NCBI RefSeq assembly: GCF_015711645.1
Contig: NZ_JABTEX010000003.1
Span: 310,001-374,000, forward strand
Origin: Planomonospora sp. ID82291
GTDB lineage: Bacteria > Actinomycetota > Actinomycetes > Streptosporangiales > Streptosporangiaceae
Direction of reading: 5' to 3'
Length of the DNA: 64,000 nt
How positions within the stretch are numbered: position 1 is the first letter of the stretch; each line of letters starts with the position of its first letter. Both the position numbers and the translations under genes were made by a program. Of the stretch, positions 63,118 through 64,000 are shown one piece after another. Under the pieces are notes generated by a model. It searched no databases, was not told the origin of the DNA, and saw nothing but the letters and a program-made list of their open reading frames with translations.

Positions 63118-63162
63118 ACAACTAAATTGTGCACAATCTAGTTACGTACAACCTAATTGTGC
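63118..63162. promoter_or_regulatory. OhrR operator in the ohrR/ohr gap
   Basis: A 24-bp near-palindrome, AACTAAATTGTG-CACAATCTAGTT (63120-63143, two mismatched bases), is followed by a third half-site ACAACCTAATTGTGC (63148-63162). The same ACAAYYWAATTGTGC word starts at 63118 and 63148, 30 bp apart. TTGACT at 63108 and CACAAT at 63132 could be the ohr -35/-10, so a bound repressor would block them. Confidence 0.8.
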
Positions 63163-63182
63163 GCCATCAAACGGAGGTCCCC

Positions 63183-63593
63183 ATGAGCACGATCTACACC
63201 GCCATCGCCACCGCCGCCGGCCGCGAGGGACGGGCGGTCTCCTCGGACAACCGGCTGGACGTCCGGCTGGCCCCGCCGAAGGAGCTCGGCGGCTCGGGCG
63301 AGGGCACCAACCCCGAGCAGCTGTTCGCGGCCGGTTACGCCGCCTGCTTCGCCAGCGCGCTCAGCCTGGTCGCCCGCCGGCGCAAGCTCGACGTCGCCGA
63401 CGCCTCGGTGACCGCCGAGGTCGGCCTGCGGGCCGAGGGCGAGGCCTTCGGCCTGGTCGTCACGCTGCGGGTGGAGCTCCCCGACGAGCTCCAGGGGGAG
63501 GCCGGCACGGCCCTGGTCGAGGCCGCCCACCAGGTCTGCCCCTACTCCAACGCCACCCGGGGCAACATCCCCGTGGACCTGGTGGTCGAGTAA
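63183..63593 (+). CDS. ohr: organic hydroperoxide resistance protein
   Basis: 136 residues. Reactive cysteines C55 (FAAGYAACFASALSLVARR) and C119 (HQVCPYSNATRGNIPVDLVV) are both in place, with the R of GREGRAVSSDNRLDVRLA. Ohr is a thiol peroxidase that reduces lipid and other organic hydroperoxides. ACGGAGG precedes the ATG. Control by the divergent OhrR is explicit in the gap. Confidence 0.95.
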   Translation: MSTIYTAIATAAGREGRAVSSDNRLDVRLAPPKELGGSGEGTNPEQLFAAGYAACFASALSLVARRRKLDVADASVTAEVGLRAEGEAFGLVVTLRVELPDELQGEAGTALVEAAHQVCPYSNATRGNIPVDLVVE

Positions 63594-63703
63594 CCGGCGC
63601 CCTCGCGGAGCGGGCCGTCGGCGCCTGCCCGACCACGGCCCGCCGCGGCCCCGGCCCCCTCCCGGCTCCCTCGCCGGAGGCGGGCGCGGACCCTGCGGTA
63701 CGG

Positions 63704-63720
63704 CGGAGCGGACCGCTCCG
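63704..63720. terminator. 17-bp palindrome after ohr
   Basis: CGGAGCGG-A-CCGCTCCG, 8-bp perfect arms around one base, lies in the 236-bp gap between ohr and the STAS gene. There is no T tract. It could terminate ohr or be a binding site; nothing else was seen in the gap. Confidence 0.4.
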
Positions 63721-63829
63721 AGCGGCTCCGCCGGGTCATTCCCGGTCCCCGTCTCCCCCCACCGGGTCCGCCGAACTGGTAGGACAGAGACAGCCCGCCC
63801 TGCCCCCCGCGGGCGGAGGAGCTGAGACC

Positions 63830-64000
63830 ATGACCGTCTTCACCGTCTCGTCGCACCGGTTGGACACCGCGCTCGTCGTCCGGGCGGGCGGCGAACTCGA
63901 CTACGCCCACGCCCCCGTCTTCCGCGCCGAGCTGACCGGGGTCTGGGAGTCCTGCGCCCCCGCCACCGTGGTCGTCGACGTCACCGGCCTGACCTTCTGC
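63830..64000 (+). CDS. STAS-domain anti-anti-sigma factor, 5' part (3' end outside window)
   Basis: The first 57 codons are visible. TALVVRAGGELDYAHAPVFR, then TVVVDVTGLTFC, is the STAS fold: the first two strands, the first helix, then the strand before the phosphorylatable serine/threonine, which lies just beyond the edge. GGAGGAG precedes the ATG at 63830. It is probably a SpoIIAA/RsbV-type antagonist that binds an anti-sigma kinase. Confidence 0.82.
   Translation, partial: MTVFTVSSHRLDTALVVRAGGELDYAHAPVFRAELTGVWESCAPATVVVDVTGLTFC

Overview
The window is very GC-rich actinobacterial DNA, with third codon positions almost all G or C. It reads as chromosome from a filamentous actinomycete, most likely of the Streptosporangiaceae type; that is an inference from gene content and composition. 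One chemoreceptor gene hints at a lineage with a motile stage. About 65 protein genes are supported. No rRNA, tRNA or CRISPR array was seen.

Region by region. 1-9.3 kb: housekeeping and accessory genes, including an MFS transporter end, a flavin-type oxidase, a WYL regulator, a TSUP exporter, a decayed sugar-binding protein, and a MoxR/DUF58/VWA operon with a divergent kinase-like membrane protein lacking catalytic residues. 9.3-16.2 kb: two RNA or rRNA methyltransferase-type genes, an HxlR regulator facing alaA across a double operator, and TerC behind a leader hairpin, followed by a recombination scar (tyrosine-integrase fragment plus a truncated ArsR regulator). 16.2-32.4 kb: a secreted S15 peptidase, a chemoreceptor beside an orphan solute-binding lipoprotein, two overlapping nucleotidyltransferases with a deleted partial copy 2 kb away, a CDF metal exporter, a dead aminoglycoside-phosphotransferase-like gene, lspA, an MBL hydrolase, tandem repeats and a MOSC protein.

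32.4-50.5 kb is the most coherent block: a hypoxia/dormancy island. It holds the DevR/DevS (DosR/DosS-like) two-component pair, two Acg-type nitroreductases, cytochrome bd oxidase (cydAB), a deazaflavin-reductase-like membrane fusion, two PPOX-fold proteins (one fused to an XRE HTH), the arginine deiminase operon arcDABC, and pyruvate formate-lyase with its activase. Most of its transcription units have upstream copies of a dyad fitting GGGNC-N4-GNCCC, and these often occur as pairs with centres 22 bp apart. The block would give high-affinity oxygen respiration, then ATP from arginine and from pyruvate cleavage once oxygen is gone, under redox/haem sensing by DevS.

50.5-64 kb: an enoyl-reductase/saccharopine-dehydrogenase-like enzyme, a KhtTU-type cation/H+ antiporter pair, then a dense signalling cluster. 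The cluster has two CHASE-like/PAS kinases that share a 288-bp identical ATPase block, a DevS-GAF kinase with a swapped HisKA core, a receiver-PAS-kinase hybrid and two stand-alone receivers. None of these has a DNA-binding output. The window closes with ohrR/ohr (organic peroxide defence) around a palindromic operator and the start of a STAS anti-anti-sigma gene, which fits a partner-switching stress network.
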